Of a DNA stretch of 64,000 nt, positions 54,548 through 63,534 are shown piece by piece. Position 1 is the first letter of the stretch; each line of letters opens with the position of its first letter. Source of the DNA: Flavobacterium sp. 1. Its GTDB lineage: Bacteria; Bacteroidota; Bacteroidia; Flavobacteriales; Flavobacteriaceae. The stretch covers positions 4,898,001 to 4,962,000 of the forward strand of contig NZ_PGER01000001.1 of NCBI RefSeq assembly GCF_002797935.1. The letters are read 5' to 3'. The notes under the pieces are model-generated. The model was not told the DNA's origin. It was given only the letters and a program-made list of their open reading frames with translations, and did not search any database. A program made the position numbers and the translations under genes.

Positions 54548-57268
54548 ATGAAGCGAATAAAACAATTTTTAATTTTAGCACTTTTTCTTTTTTCGTTTAT
54601 TAAAATTACTGCTGCAAACCCAAATGCACCTTTTAATCTGCGCAGTTTTGACAAACAAAATCCTATTGGCACAAATGATAAACCTTATTTTGGATGGTAT
54701 GTAAGTGATGCTGACGCAAACGAAATACAATCGGCTTATCAAATAATTGTTTCCTCCAGTCTAGTCAATCTTAAAGCCAACAAAGGCGATATCTGGGATA
54801 GCAATAAGACCAGTTCCAGAAAACAAAATTATGTTTATTTAGAAAAAAAGGCTCTGAAATCAATAACTACTTATTATTGGAAAGTTCGCTGTTGGGACAA
54901 AGATGGAAATGTGAGTTCGTATTCGAATCCCGCTAGTTTTACAACGGGTTTATTAACCAATAAAGATTGGGCAACAGCACAATGGATTAAAAGAGATTCC
55001 AAGGACAACGACGATTTTACTTATTTCAGGAAAAAAGCAAATCTTCCTAACAAGACCATCAAAAAAGCAATCGTATATCTTTCCGCTTGTCATAGTTATG
55101 AATTATATGTGAACGGGCAATTTGTTGGAAAAGGATTCAATAATCACTACCCGCAATACAGCTATTATAACGCTTGGGATGTTACCGCTTTATTAAATAA
55201 AAATGCCGAAAATCTGCTAGCGTGCCTTACGCACTGGTATGGAGGCGGTCAAGGACGCGCAACAGGAAGCCGTGGCATGATTCTAAAAACTATTATCGAA
55301 TATAACGATGGTACGCAAACCGTTATTGGTTCTGACAAATCTTGGAAACAATCGCAAGCAACGCAATGGCTTCTAGGACAGCCACAACGAAATGGGGAAG
55401 GTGTCGGGAGAGTAGAATCTGTTGACAGCCGCAAAAATATTGCTAATTGGAATACGGCAAAACTAGACGACTCCAAATGGAACAGTGCCACCGAAATAGG
55501 TTCTCAGCCTGTTGCTCCATGGACAGGCACTTTAAGATCCGACTTAACTCGAGTTGTTGAAAAAGAAATCAAGTCTAAAACAATACAAAATTTAGGAAAT
55601 GGCAAATATGTTATTGATTTAGGCAAAATATATGCTGGCAGTTTTAAAATAATTTTTAAGGAGCGCTTTCCAGGAGATACCATCAAAATGTCAGGTGGAT
55701 TTGCTCTAAATGATGATGGAACTGTTTCGCTTAAATTCAACCAATCTACCAATTTAAGCTTTAAATATATTCCGAATGGAAATAATTCTGTTTTTAATCC
55801 TAATGTTTATTTTGGAATGCGTTATCTGCAAGTTGACAATGCGCCAAACGAGCTGAATCAAAATAACGTTAGTTTTATCAGCCGTCATTTCGAATTAGAT
55901 CCTTCCCGATCTTCATTTGAAACATCGAATGAAATGCTGAATAAAACTTGGGAGTTAATGGCGCATACGCTAATTCTTGGTGCACAAGAAGATTTTGTTG
56001 ACACGCCCACAAGAGAAAAAGGAGCTTTTTTATTAGACAGCTGGTCACAGGCAGTTCCTTGCATGAGCGTGATGTATGATCGAACGATGAATATGCGTGC
56101 GCTGAACGAATTTTTAGAATCCCAAGACCAATATTGGCCTGACGGACGATTGAATGCAGTATATCCAAATGTTGACGGCGGAAGAGATATCCCCGATTTT
56201 ACGCAAGCTTACCTAGTATGGGTTTGGGATTATTACACCCAAACAGCTAATATTGAATTCTTAAAATCCAATTATTCCCGTTTGAAAAAAATTGCCGATT
56301 ATGTTGACACTTATAAAAATGACAGCACTGGATTAATCCATCAGCTAAAAGGAGGAAAAGGACCTTATGAATTTGGAATTATAGATTGGCCGGCAACCAT
56401 GCGTTATGGATACGACATGACTGCTGATTCAAGAACGGTTATTGACGCTTATGCTTTTGAAGATTTCAATATTCTCTCAAAAATTGCCGAAGCCATAGGT
56501 AATTCTGCAGATAAAACACTTTATATAAATAAAGCCGAAGCCATCAAAAAAGCAATTAACTCCCAGCTTATCAATCAAGAAGGCGTATATATTGACGGAA
56601 TACACAATGATAAAAATGTGAGCACTCATGTTTCGCAACACGCTAACATTCTTCCTTTTGCTTTGAATATTGTGCCGGAAGCAAATAAAAAACAAGTTAT
56701 TGAAGAAATTAAAAAACAAAAAATGAATATCGGAATGGTATGCCTGCGTTGGTTGCCGGAATCACTTGGTCTAGCTGACGAAGGAAATCATCTTATCGAT
56801 TTATATACTAATCCTGAATGGGAAGGCTGGGCAAAAACCATTAGCCAGGGAGGAACCGCAACTTGGGAATCCTGGGATGCGAATACAACCAATCAAAGCA
56901 TGTCGCATCCATGGGGAGCGGTAGGATTGCTAGCCATGCAAAATTACATTTTAGGAATAAAAGCATTAAGCCCGCAACATGAGAAAATCCAAATTAAACC
57001 ATTATGGTTTGGAGAGAAACTAACTTATGCCAAAGGAACTTATCCAACTGATAAAGGCGATATCAAAGTAGATTGGAACTATATAAACAATAAGTATAGT
57101 TTAAAAATCACTGTTCCTGATAATTGTACCGCAAAAGTGTACCTGCCAAAATGTGGAAAAACAGGAATTGCAATTAAATTTGATAAAAAAGAAGTGGTGG
57201 CGACCGAGGAAGGAAACTATCTGTATTTGGACAACATTGGGTCTGGAGAACATTATTTTGAGAGATAA
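54548..57268 (+). CDS. GH78 alpha-L-rhamnosidase, secreted
   Basis: The 906-residue protein is predicted to remove terminal alpha-L-rhamnose, for example from rhamnogalacturonan or flavonoid glycosides. A signal peptide spans about 1-22. A fibronectin-III-like domain (about 25-130), two beta-sandwich domains (about 145-440) and an (alpha/alpha)6 catalytic domain (about 445-780) follow. The catalytic stretch FVDTPTREKGAFLLD gives D485, E490 and D497, with the same spacing as the acid residues of characterised GH78 enzymes. A C-terminal beta domain ends the protein. It is followed after 5 bp by a GH43-like gene, so the two form an operon. Pectin or plant-glycan use is inferred. Confidence 0.93.
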   Translation: MKRIKQFLILALFLFSFIKITAANPNAPFNLRSFDKQNPIGTNDKPYFGWYVSDADANEIQSAYQIIVSSSLVNLKANKGDIWDSNKTSSRKQNYVYLEKKALKSITTYYWKVRCWDKDGNVSSYSNPASFTTGLLTNKDWATAQWIKRDSKDNDDFTYFRKKANLPNKTIKKAIVYLSACHSYELYVNGQFVGKGFNNHYPQYSYYNAWDVTALLNKNAENLLACLTHWYGGGQGRATGSRGMILKTIIEYNDGTQTVIGSDKSWKQSQATQWLLGQPQRNGEGVGRVESVDSRKNIANWNTAKLDDSKWNSATEIGSQPVAPWTGTLRSDLTRVVEKEIKSKTIQNLGNGKYVIDLGKIYAGSFKIIFKERFPGDTIKMSGGFALNDDGTVSLKFNQSTNLSFKYIPNGNNSVFNPNVYFGMRYLQVDNAPNELNQNNVSFISRHFELDPSRSSFETSNEMLNKTWELMAHTLILGAQEDFVDTPTREKGAFLLDSWSQAVPCMSVMYDRTMNMRALNEFLESQDQYWPDGRLNAVYPNVDGGRDIPDFTQAYLVWVWDYYTQTANIEFLKSNYSRLKKIADYVDTYKNDSTGLIHQLKGGKGPYEFGIIDWPATMRYGYDMTADSRTVIDAYAFEDFNILSKIAEAIGNSADKTLYINKAEAIKKAINSQLINQEGVYIDGIHNDKNVSTHVSQHANILPFALNIVPEANKKQVIEEIKKQKMNIGMVCLRWLPESLGLADEGNHLIDLYTNPEWEGWAKTISQGGTATWESWDANTTNQSMSHPWGAVGLLAMQNYILGIKALSPQHEKIQIKPLWFGEKLTYAKGTYPTDKGDIKVDWNYINNKYSLKITVPDNCTAKVYLPKCGKTGIAIKFDKKEVVATEEGNYLYLDNIGSGEHYFER

Positions 57269-57273
57269 TTTAT

Positions 57274-58692
57274 ATGAATAAGCAAATTACATCAGCTTTA
57301 TTGCTATTCTTTTTGGGAATTTCTATAACAGGAATTGCACAGAAGAAAGAAAAAATAAATGCTATTTATTCTGGTATTCCTTGGCATGACAATAAAGGGA
57401 ATGTGGTAAGTGCTCATGGTGCAGGACTTATAAAAGACAACAATAAATACTATCTTTTTGGCGAATACAAAAGCGACTCAACTATTGATTTTACAGGTTT
57501 TAGCTGTTATTCTTCCTCTGATTTATACAACTGGAAATTTGAAAAAATTGCCCTTCCTGTTCAAGAATCAGGAAAATTAGGACCCAACCGCATTGGCGAA
57601 AGGCCAAAAGTGATGAAATGCCCTAAAACCGGCGAGTATATTATGTACATGCACACAGACGATCTAAAATATAAAGATCAATGTTTAGGCTACGCGACCT
57701 CTAAGACTATTAATGGAGTTTATACATTTCAAGGTGCTTTACTGTTTAATGGAGAGCCGATCAAAAAATGGGACATGGGCATTTTTCAAGATACAGATGG
57801 GAGCGGTTATGTTATAGCGCACTCTGGAAATTTGTACAAACTTAGCGATGATTATAAAAGTGTAACCGAACAAATTGTTAAAGATATGACCAAGCATTGT
57901 GAGGCGCCAGTTATTTTCAAAAAAGACAATATCTATTTTTGGTTAGGCTCTGGTCTGACTTCTTGGGAACGAAATGATAATTATTATTTTACTGCAGCTT
58001 CTTTAAAAGGCCCATGGAAATCACATGAGAATTTCGCACCCAAAGATTCATTAACTTGGAATTCACAATCAACATTTGTGCTTCCTATAGTTGGCACAAA
58101 AGATACTACTTATTTATTTGGAGGAGATCGTTGGGCTTTTCCACGTCAAAAAGCGGCAGCAACTTATGTATGGCAGCCTTTAGTTGTAAAAGGCGATTCG
58201 ATTTCTTTACCTGATTATAAGGAAAATTGGCAAATCAATACCACAACTGGAGAATGGTCTAATCTAACTTTGAAGGGTACAATCATCCGAAATTCAGATA
58301 CTGGAAAAATAAAATATTCTGATAATTGGAAAACGGAATCAGTAATAACAGATTCTTTCTTAGACAGTAGTTCTAATGTCAAGGGAGCTTTTTTTTCGGT
58401 GAATTTTAATGGTTCCCAGATTGGACTCTACGGGGTTGCTCGTCCAAATGGAGGATACGCTCAAGTTGAAATTAAGGACCATAACGGTAAAACAATTCAA
58501 TCGAATCTAATTGAAATGTATTGTAAACACCCCGAATCCTCCCTAAAATATTTAAGTCCAATTTTAAAAAAAGGCGATTATAAACTTATTGTAACTGTTG
58601 TGGGAGAACATGGCAATTGGTATAAAAAGGACGGAACAGGATTTGGCAGCACTGGGAATTTTGTTTCTGTAGATAAAATAATAGTTAAATAA
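57274..58692 (+). CDS. GH43-like glycoside hydrolase, secreted
   Basis: The 472-residue exported protein has a signal peptide to about residue 22 (GITGIAQ). A five-bladed propeller-like domain (about 27-300) has IPWHDNKGNVVSAHGAGLI, YYLFGEYK, WDMGIFQDTDGSGYVIAHSG and KHCEAPVIFKKDNIYFWLG, which fit the Asp/Asp/Glu layout of GH43-type enzymes. A C-terminal beta-sandwich (about 320-472) resembles a carbohydrate-binding module. Related proteins act on galactan or arabinan side chains, but the exact substrate is not shown. It shares an operon with the rhamnosidase 5 bp upstream. Confidence 0.82.
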   Translation: MNKQITSALLLFFLGISITGIAQKKEKINAIYSGIPWHDNKGNVVSAHGAGLIKDNNKYYLFGEYKSDSTIDFTGFSCYSSSDLYNWKFEKIALPVQESGKLGPNRIGERPKVMKCPKTGEYIMYMHTDDLKYKDQCLGYATSKTINGVYTFQGALLFNGEPIKKWDMGIFQDTDGSGYVIAHSGNLYKLSDDYKSVTEQIVKDMTKHCEAPVIFKKDNIYFWLGSGLTSWERNDNYYFTAASLKGPWKSHENFAPKDSLTWNSQSTFVLPIVGTKDTTYLFGGDRWAFPRQKAAATYVWQPLVVKGDSISLPDYKENWQINTTTGEWSNLTLKGTIIRNSDTGKIKYSDNWKTESVITDSFLDSSSNVKGAFFSVNFNGSQIGLYGVARPNGGYAQVEIKDHNGKTIQSNLIEMYCKHPESSLKYLSPILKKGDYKLIVTVVGEHGNWYKKDGTGFGSTGNFVSVDKIIVK

Positions 58693-58693
58693 A

Positions 58694-58736
58694 AAAACGA
58701 ATCAAAATAGATTAAAAACCTAATTTGATTCGTTTT
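58694..58736. terminator. Bidirectional terminator after the GH43-like gene
   Basis: AAAACGAATCAAA (58694-58706) pairs perfectly with TTTGATTCGTTTT (58724-58736). It lies between the converging GH43-like and glutamate-dehydrogenase genes. Confidence 0.88.
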
Positions 58737-58755
58737 GAACGAAGCATAAACTAGG

Positions 58756-59982
58756 TTACACTAATTGTTTCAGAGCAATTTCAAAAGCAGTTGCACTGAT
58801 ATTTGTTTTAGATGAATTCAAAGAATGCGTTTTTTCAATAGCATTTTTTATGATTTCAGAAGTGTCATGAAAAATGGCTTCGTCTGTCATTTGCACTTTC
58901 TTTTCCATGAAATAGGCAAAAACTCTAGCCATACCACAATTGGAAATAAAATCAGGAATCAAGCTCACTTTATGGTCTACTTCTTCCATAATGGAACCAA
59001 AGAAAATTTCCTTATCGGCAAATGGAACGTTGGCGCCACACGAAATCACTTCCAGTCCATTAGCAATTAAACTGTCTATTTGATTTTGTGTAACCAGTCT
59101 TGAAGCGGCACAAGGAGTGAATATTTCGGCACCGATAGTCCATATCTTTTGATTGATTTCTTCAAAAGGAATCATGTTTTCGGCTACTAATTTGTTTCCG
59201 TCTTTGGCAAGGAATAATGCTTTTATTTCTTCAAAAGTAAAACCTTCTTCATTAATTAATCCGCCGTCTCGGTCAATAATCCCGATGATTTTGGCTCCCA
59301 TTTCGGCTAGATAGAAAGCAGCGGCCGATCCTACATTTCCAAAACCCTGAACAATGGCTTTCTTCCCTTTTACAGAACGACCATAAATATCATAGAAATG
59401 ACGTACAGCTTCGGCAACACCATAACCAGTAATCATGTCTGCTATCGTATATTTTCGGGTAACATCTGGTGAGAATCTCGGGTTTTCTATTACTTTAATT
59501 ACTCCTTGTCGTAATTGCCCGATTCTATTGATTTTGTCGGCTTCGGTAGGTTTAAAGTGTCCATTGAAAACACCTTCCTGCGGATGCCAAACACCGCATT
59601 CTTCGGTCATTGGGATTACTTCGTGAATTTCATCTACATTCAAATCACCCCCAGTCCCGTAATAGCTTTTTAATAAAGGAGAAACGGCTTTGTACCAGCG
59701 TTGTAAAACCCCTTTTTTGCGGGGATCATTAGGGTCAAAATTTATTCCAGATTTTGCCCCGCCAATTGCTGGGCCAGAAACCGAAAATTTAACTTCCATG
59801 GTTTTTGCCAAAGACAAAACCTCATTCATGTCAAGTCCTTTTCTCATACGTGTTCCTCCGCCTGCAGCCCCTCCCCGAAGAGAGTTTATGACTGTCCAGC
59901 CTTCGGCTTCGGTTTCGGAATCTTTCCAGTTGAAAATGATTTCAGGAGCTTTATTTTCAAATTTCTTTAACAAATCTTTCAT
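58756..59982 (-). CDS. Glu/Leu/Phe/Val-family dehydrogenase (glutamate dehydrogenase-like)
   Basis: The 408-residue cytoplasmic enzyme interconverts an amino acid and its keto acid with NAD(P). The substrate domain has LRGGAAGGGTRMRKGL and GPAIGGAKSGINFDPND with catalytic Lys 77. The nucleotide domain has IVQGFGNVGSAAAFYLAEMG, a GxGNxG fold, with GIIDRDGG after it. The family includes glutamate and leucine dehydrogenases, and which substrate is used is uncertain. A -7 element TATATTTG lies at 60015-60008 on the minus strand, 26 bp before the start. Confidence 0.9.
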   Translation of the reverse strand: MKDLLKKFENKAPEIIFNWKDSETEAEGWTVINSLRGGAAGGGTRMRKGLDMNEVLSLAKTMEVKFSVSGPAIGGAKSGINFDPNDPRKKGVLQRWYKAVSPLLKSYYGTGGDLNVDEIHEVIPMTEECGVWHPQEGVFNGHFKPTEADKINRIGQLRQGVIKVIENPRFSPDVTRKYTIADMITGYGVAEAVRHFYDIYGRSVKGKKAIVQGFGNVGSAAAFYLAEMGAKIIGIIDRDGGLINEEGFTFEEIKALFLAKDGNKLVAENMIPFEEINQKIWTIGAEIFTPCAASRLVTQNQIDSLIANGLEVISCGANVPFADKEIFFGSIMEEVDHKVSLIPDFISNCGMARVFAYFMEKKVQMTDEAIFHDTSEIIKNAIEKTHSLNSSKTNISATAFEIALKQLV

Positions 59983-60079
59983 ATTGTTGTGATATGTTTA
60001 TTTTTGACAAATATATAAAAGGTTTTATGAGAAATATGTATCCGGTAGATTTTTTTTGTATTTGAGTATTTTGCATAAA

Positions 60080-60122
60080 AAAAGTGCTTTTCTATTTTTT
60101 GAATAGATTGAAAAGCACTTTT
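60080..60122. terminator. Terminator hairpin upstream of glutamate dehydrogenase
   Basis: AAAAGTGCTTTTC (60080-60092) pairs with GAAAAGCACTTTT (60110-60122). It lies between the glutamate-dehydrogenase gene and the chalcone-isomerase-like gene, both on the minus strand, and would end transcripts of the latter. Confidence 0.8.
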
Positions 60123-60176
60123 GTATTCAGGATAATTTTGAATTAATAATATAAAATGAATATTCTTTTTTTAATT

Positions 60177-60231
60177 AAAATGAGCATAACTTCATTGGTA
60201 TTGGCAACCAACTTCAATCGATGCTCATTTT
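60177..60231. other. Two-stem hairpin
   Basis: AAAATGAGCAT (60177-60187) pairs with ATGCTCATTTT (60221-60231), and an inner stem TTGGT/ACCAA lies within. It sits 46 bp downstream of the chalcone-isomerase-like gene on the minus strand, so it may be a first terminator ahead of the one at 60080-60122. Confidence 0.55.
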
Positions 60232-60276
60232 GTTATTGTGGTATTAATGGTGTTTCAGGAATAATGATACTTAATA

Positions 60277-60852
60277 TTAGATGCCTAATAAACTGTTTTT
60301 TAACTCTTCATCGACTGGTTTGTCACCTAACCATATACCGAAAAATACTTTTTTGAAATCAAATCCGGGAACTTTTCCTTTCAGCTCACTATTTTTTACA
60401 ACCCAAACTGAAGAGTCTGCTGGATTATAAGTTAATTCAAAAACATCTCCTCTCTTGATTTCATCAGCCAAGTAGCTTTTCAATAATTCCATTTTTGGTT
60501 TTAAAGCATCCAAATTTTCACCAGCCGATTTTTCGAATCCTGCATGTAATGCTCTGGTTAATTTACCAGATGAAACTAAAGCTGAGGTAATTTCAATCCG
60601 AATGGACATTTCCACATTATCATTAATAATTTCTTTTGCATTTTGAGATAATTGGTTCAAATATAAGGCTTGTATATAAACTTCTACCCACATTTTAGAT
60701 CTTGATCCTGCACCATTTAGCTGTAAAATTTTGTTTTCAAATTTCATTGTTCTAGGAATAGTTACTCCTTCAAACACGATTTGTTTTTGGGCTTGAACTT
60801 CAGAGAATAGGGCAGTAATAACTAACATTATTACTAACAGTATTTTTTTCAT
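60277..60852 (-). CDS. Exported chalcone-isomerase-like protein
   Basis: The 191-residue protein has a signal peptide (MKKILLVIMLVITALFSEVQAQ) when started at 60852. The upstream start at 60882 would place charged residues first, so the later ATG is preferred. The mature part has the chalcone-isomerase-like features GVTIPRTMKFENKILQLNGA, KMWVEVYIQALYL and the C-terminal KVFFGIWLGDKPVDEELKN. Bacterial members are not enzymes of flavonoid synthesis and their role is unknown, though fatty-acid binding has been suggested for the fold. The gene is monocistronic. Confidence 0.85.
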   Translation of the reverse strand: MKKILLVIMLVITALFSEVQAQKQIVFEGVTIPRTMKFENKILQLNGAGSRSKMWVEVYIQALYLNQLSQNAKEIINDNVEMSIRIEITSALVSSGKLTRALHAGFEKSAGENLDALKPKMELLKSYLADEIKRGDVFELTYNPADSSVWVVKNSELKGKVPGFDFKKVFFGIWLGDKPVDEELKNSLLGI

Positions 60853-61105
60853 AGTTAGGCGTATTTTTGCAATTTTGTGCAAAATTAGTGCTAAATAGTT
60901 AGAAACTACATGCCAAATCGATGTTATTTTGTTAATTGTTCAAATTACAACGTTGTAGTTGGTTATTTTCTTATAAAAATGCAATCATCTAGTAAATAAT
61001 CACTTACGTGCAAAGAAGGAAAATGTCTTTAATTGTATTTCGCAATCGGGAAAGAATTAAAATGTTATTGTGATTTTTTGAAGATTGCACAAATTTTTTT
61101 CGCTT

Positions 61106-62173
61106 TTAAGGAGTATAAACAGCTCCAGAACTATGATCATATTTAGCGCCGGTTACGCTTTGAAGCGCATTAACTTCTTCCCGAATTTTTAAAACGCCCA
61201 GTAAGGCAAAAATTAATGCTTCTTTGAATTCCAGAATTTTTTTCGAAGGAATAATAACATTCATTTCAGGCAGGTAAAATTGAATTCTTTCGATTAGAAA
61301 ATCATTATAGGCACCTCCGCCAGTGGTGAGCATACTTCCTTTTTTCTTTGGCAAAGCCAATGCTATTTGGATTGCTATATGTTCAGTGTATGTGTGTAAT
61401 TTATCTTCGATGGAAATGGGATACTTTTCAATTATTGGTAAAAGAGTTTCTTTCACAAATTCGAATCCCAATGATTTTGGATGCTTTTTTTGGTAAAAAT
61501 CCAAAGAGTTCAGTTCGTTTAATAAATCAGTATTACAATTGCCGGTTTTAGAAATTTTGCCCTTGTCATCATAATCCAAACCCAATTGATTGGCATAAAA
61601 ATTAAGAACGGTATTTACGGCCGAAATGTCAAATGCAATTCGGGTATTGTTTTCTTCAAAAGAGACATTCGAAAAACCGCCTAAATTCATGCAGTAATCA
61701 TATTCTGCAAATAGGATACGGTCGCCGATGGGAACTAATGGCGCACCTTGCCCCCCTAATTGAACATCTTGTACCCTGAAATCGCAAACTATTTTTTGCT
61801 GCGTCAATTTGGAAATCTCAGGTAAATTACCAATTTGAAGCGTAAAGCCGTTTTGTGGCTGATGTAAAATAGTATGCCCATGTGAACAAACTGCATCTAG
61901 ATTTTCAAGAGCACGTCTGTTTATAAAATTTGTAATGATTGAGGCGAGTAACTTTGTATAATTTTTATTTAACTCGATTAGTTGATTTTCGGTATAATCG
62001 ACAGCAGTTTTTAAGATGCTGATCCAATTAGAATCGTAAGAAATGGTTTCGCATTCTAAAATTTCAAATGACCATTTATTATTTTTTATTACAAATTGAA
62101 TATGAGCCAAATCGACTCCATCCAGCGAAGTTCCTGACATCACTCCGATAACGTTATAGTAATCTTTTTTCAT
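61106..62173 (-). CDS. anmK: Anhydro-N-acetylmuramic acid kinase
   Basis: The 355-residue cytoplasmic kinase converts anhydro-MurNAc to MurNAc-6-phosphate in peptidoglycan recycling. The N-terminal phosphate loop GVMSGTSLDGVDLA (about 10-23) is diagnostic. CSHGHTILHQP, VCDFRVQDVQLGGQGAPLVP with its catalytic Asp, and LTTGGGAYNDFLI follow in family order. The length is usual. It diverges from an acyl-CoA dehydrogenase by 96 bp. Confidence 0.96.
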   Translation of the reverse strand: MKKDYYNVIGVMSGTSLDGVDLAHIQFVIKNNKWSFEILECETISYDSNWISILKTAVDYTENQLIELNKNYTKLLASIITNFINRRALENLDAVCSHGHTILHQPQNGFTLQIGNLPEISKLTQQKIVCDFRVQDVQLGGQGAPLVPIGDRILFAEYDYCMNLGGFSNVSFEENNTRIAFDISAVNTVLNFYANQLGLDYDDKGKISKTGNCNTDLLNELNSLDFYQKKHPKSLGFEFVKETLLPIIEKYPISIEDKLHTYTEHIAIQIALALPKKKGSMLTTGGGAYNDFLIERIQFYLPEMNVIIPSKKILEFKEALIFALLGVLKIREEVNALQSVTGAKYDHSSGAVYTP

Positions 62174-62269
62174 AGGCCAAATTTACGATTCAAAATTGAA
62201 AATTTCATAATTAAAAATTACCTTTGAAAACATTTTTTAAACAAAAACCACACTTTATTTTATATTATT

Positions 62270-63409
62270 ATGGATTTTAATCTAACCGAAGAACAATTAA
62301 TGATACAACAAGCAGCGCGGGATTTTGCTCAAACTGAATTGTTGGAAGGGGTAATCGAAAGAGATGAACACTCCAAATTTCCTACTGAGCAAGTTAAAAA
62401 AATGGCTGAACTTGGGTTTCTGGGGATGATGGTTGATCCAAAATATGGAGGTTCTGGATTGGACAGCGTTTCTTATGTTTTGGCGATTTCAGAAATTGCT
62501 AAAATTGATGCTTCGGCAGCAGTTATCATGTCAGTAAATAATTCTTTGGTTTGTGCAGGATTAGAAAAATATTGTAACGAAGAACAGAAGATGAAATATC
62601 TTGTTCCGCTTGCCAAAGGAGAGGTAATTGGAGCATTTTGCCTGTCTGAACCAGAAGCAGGATCAGATGCAACTTCACAAAAAACAACAGCGATTGATAA
62701 AGGAGATCATTATTTGTTAAATGGAACCAAAAACTGGATTACCAATGGTGGAACAGCGTCAACTTATATTGTAATCGCCCAAACGGATATTGAAAAAGGA
62801 CACAAAGGAATCAATGCTTTTATTGTCGAAAAAGGATGGGCTGGATTTGACATTGGACCAAAAGAAAAGAAAATGGGTATTCGTGGTTCCGACACGCATT
62901 CTTTATTATTTAATGATGTAAAAGTGCCTAAAGAAAATAGAATTGGTGCCGATGGTTTTGGATTTAATTTTGCCATGGCGGTCTTAAACGGGGGACGCAT
63001 TGGTATTGCTTCGCAGGCTTTGGGAATCGCAACAGGTGCCTATGAATTGGCTTTGAAATATTCGCAAGTGCGTAAATCTTTTGGAAAAGAAATTTTCAAA
63101 CACCAAGCAATAGCTTTTAAATTGGCTGATATGGCGACTCAGATTTCGGCGGCCAGATTGTTGTGCTATAATGCGGCTTACCAAAAAGATGCCGGAATGG
63201 ACATTTCGCAATCGGGAGCAATGGCCAAATTATTTGCTTCTCAAACCGCGATGGATACCACTATCGAAGCCGTACAAATTCACGGCGGAAACGGTTATGT
63301 AGCCGAGTATCATGTGGAACGCATGATGCGCGACGCCAAAATCACACAGATTTATGAAGGAACTTCCGAAATTCAACGTATTGTAATTTCAAGAACCCTT
63401 ATTGCATAG
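62270..63409 (+). CDS. Acyl-CoA dehydrogenase (short/medium-chain type)
   Basis: The 379-residue FAD enzyme oxidises acyl-CoA to enoyl-CoA in fatty-acid or branched amino-acid breakdown. Family signatures are GAFCLSEPEAGSDATS, KNWITNGGTASTYIV and, near the C-terminus, GGNGYVAEYHVERMMRDAKI with QIYEGTSEIQR. The catalytic base is E363 in YEGTSE, the position found in butyryl-CoA and short-chain enzymes. The start fits the usual MDFNLTEEQLMIQ. A terminator follows. Confidence 0.95.
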   Translation: MDFNLTEEQLMIQQAARDFAQTELLEGVIERDEHSKFPTEQVKKMAELGFLGMMVDPKYGGSGLDSVSYVLAISEIAKIDASAAVIMSVNNSLVCAGLEKYCNEEQKMKYLVPLAKGEVIGAFCLSEPEAGSDATSQKTTAIDKGDHYLLNGTKNWITNGGTASTYIVIAQTDIEKGHKGINAFIVEKGWAGFDIGPKEKKMGIRGSDTHSLLFNDVKVPKENRIGADGFGFNFAMAVLNGGRIGIASQALGIATGAYELALKYSQVRKSFGKEIFKHQAIAFKLADMATQISAARLLCYNAAYQKDAGMDISQSGAMAKLFASQTAMDTTIEAVQIHGGNGYVAEYHVERMMRDAKITQIYEGTSEIQRIVISRTLIA

Positions 63410-63429
63410 TTTTTTTAAACGCAGCATAT

Positions 63430-63463
63430 AAATCCAAACCTGAATTTCGAGTTTGGATTTTTT
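63430..63463 (+). terminator. Terminator after the acyl-CoA dehydrogenase gene
   Basis: AAATCCAAAC (63430-63439) pairs with GTTTGGATTT (63451-63460), followed by T residues. It lies 20 bp after the stop codon. Confidence 0.8.
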
Positions 63464-63534
63464 ATTTAAAGGACATGCTTTTTAAATCGACTTTGTTTAT
63501 TTTTACACTAATTAGAATACATTCATAAATAGTT

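Noticed and set aside
60156..60356. 66-codon plus-strand ORF
   Set aside because: It overlaps the two-stem hairpin and the end of the opposing chalcone-isomerase-like gene, with no protein-like pattern.
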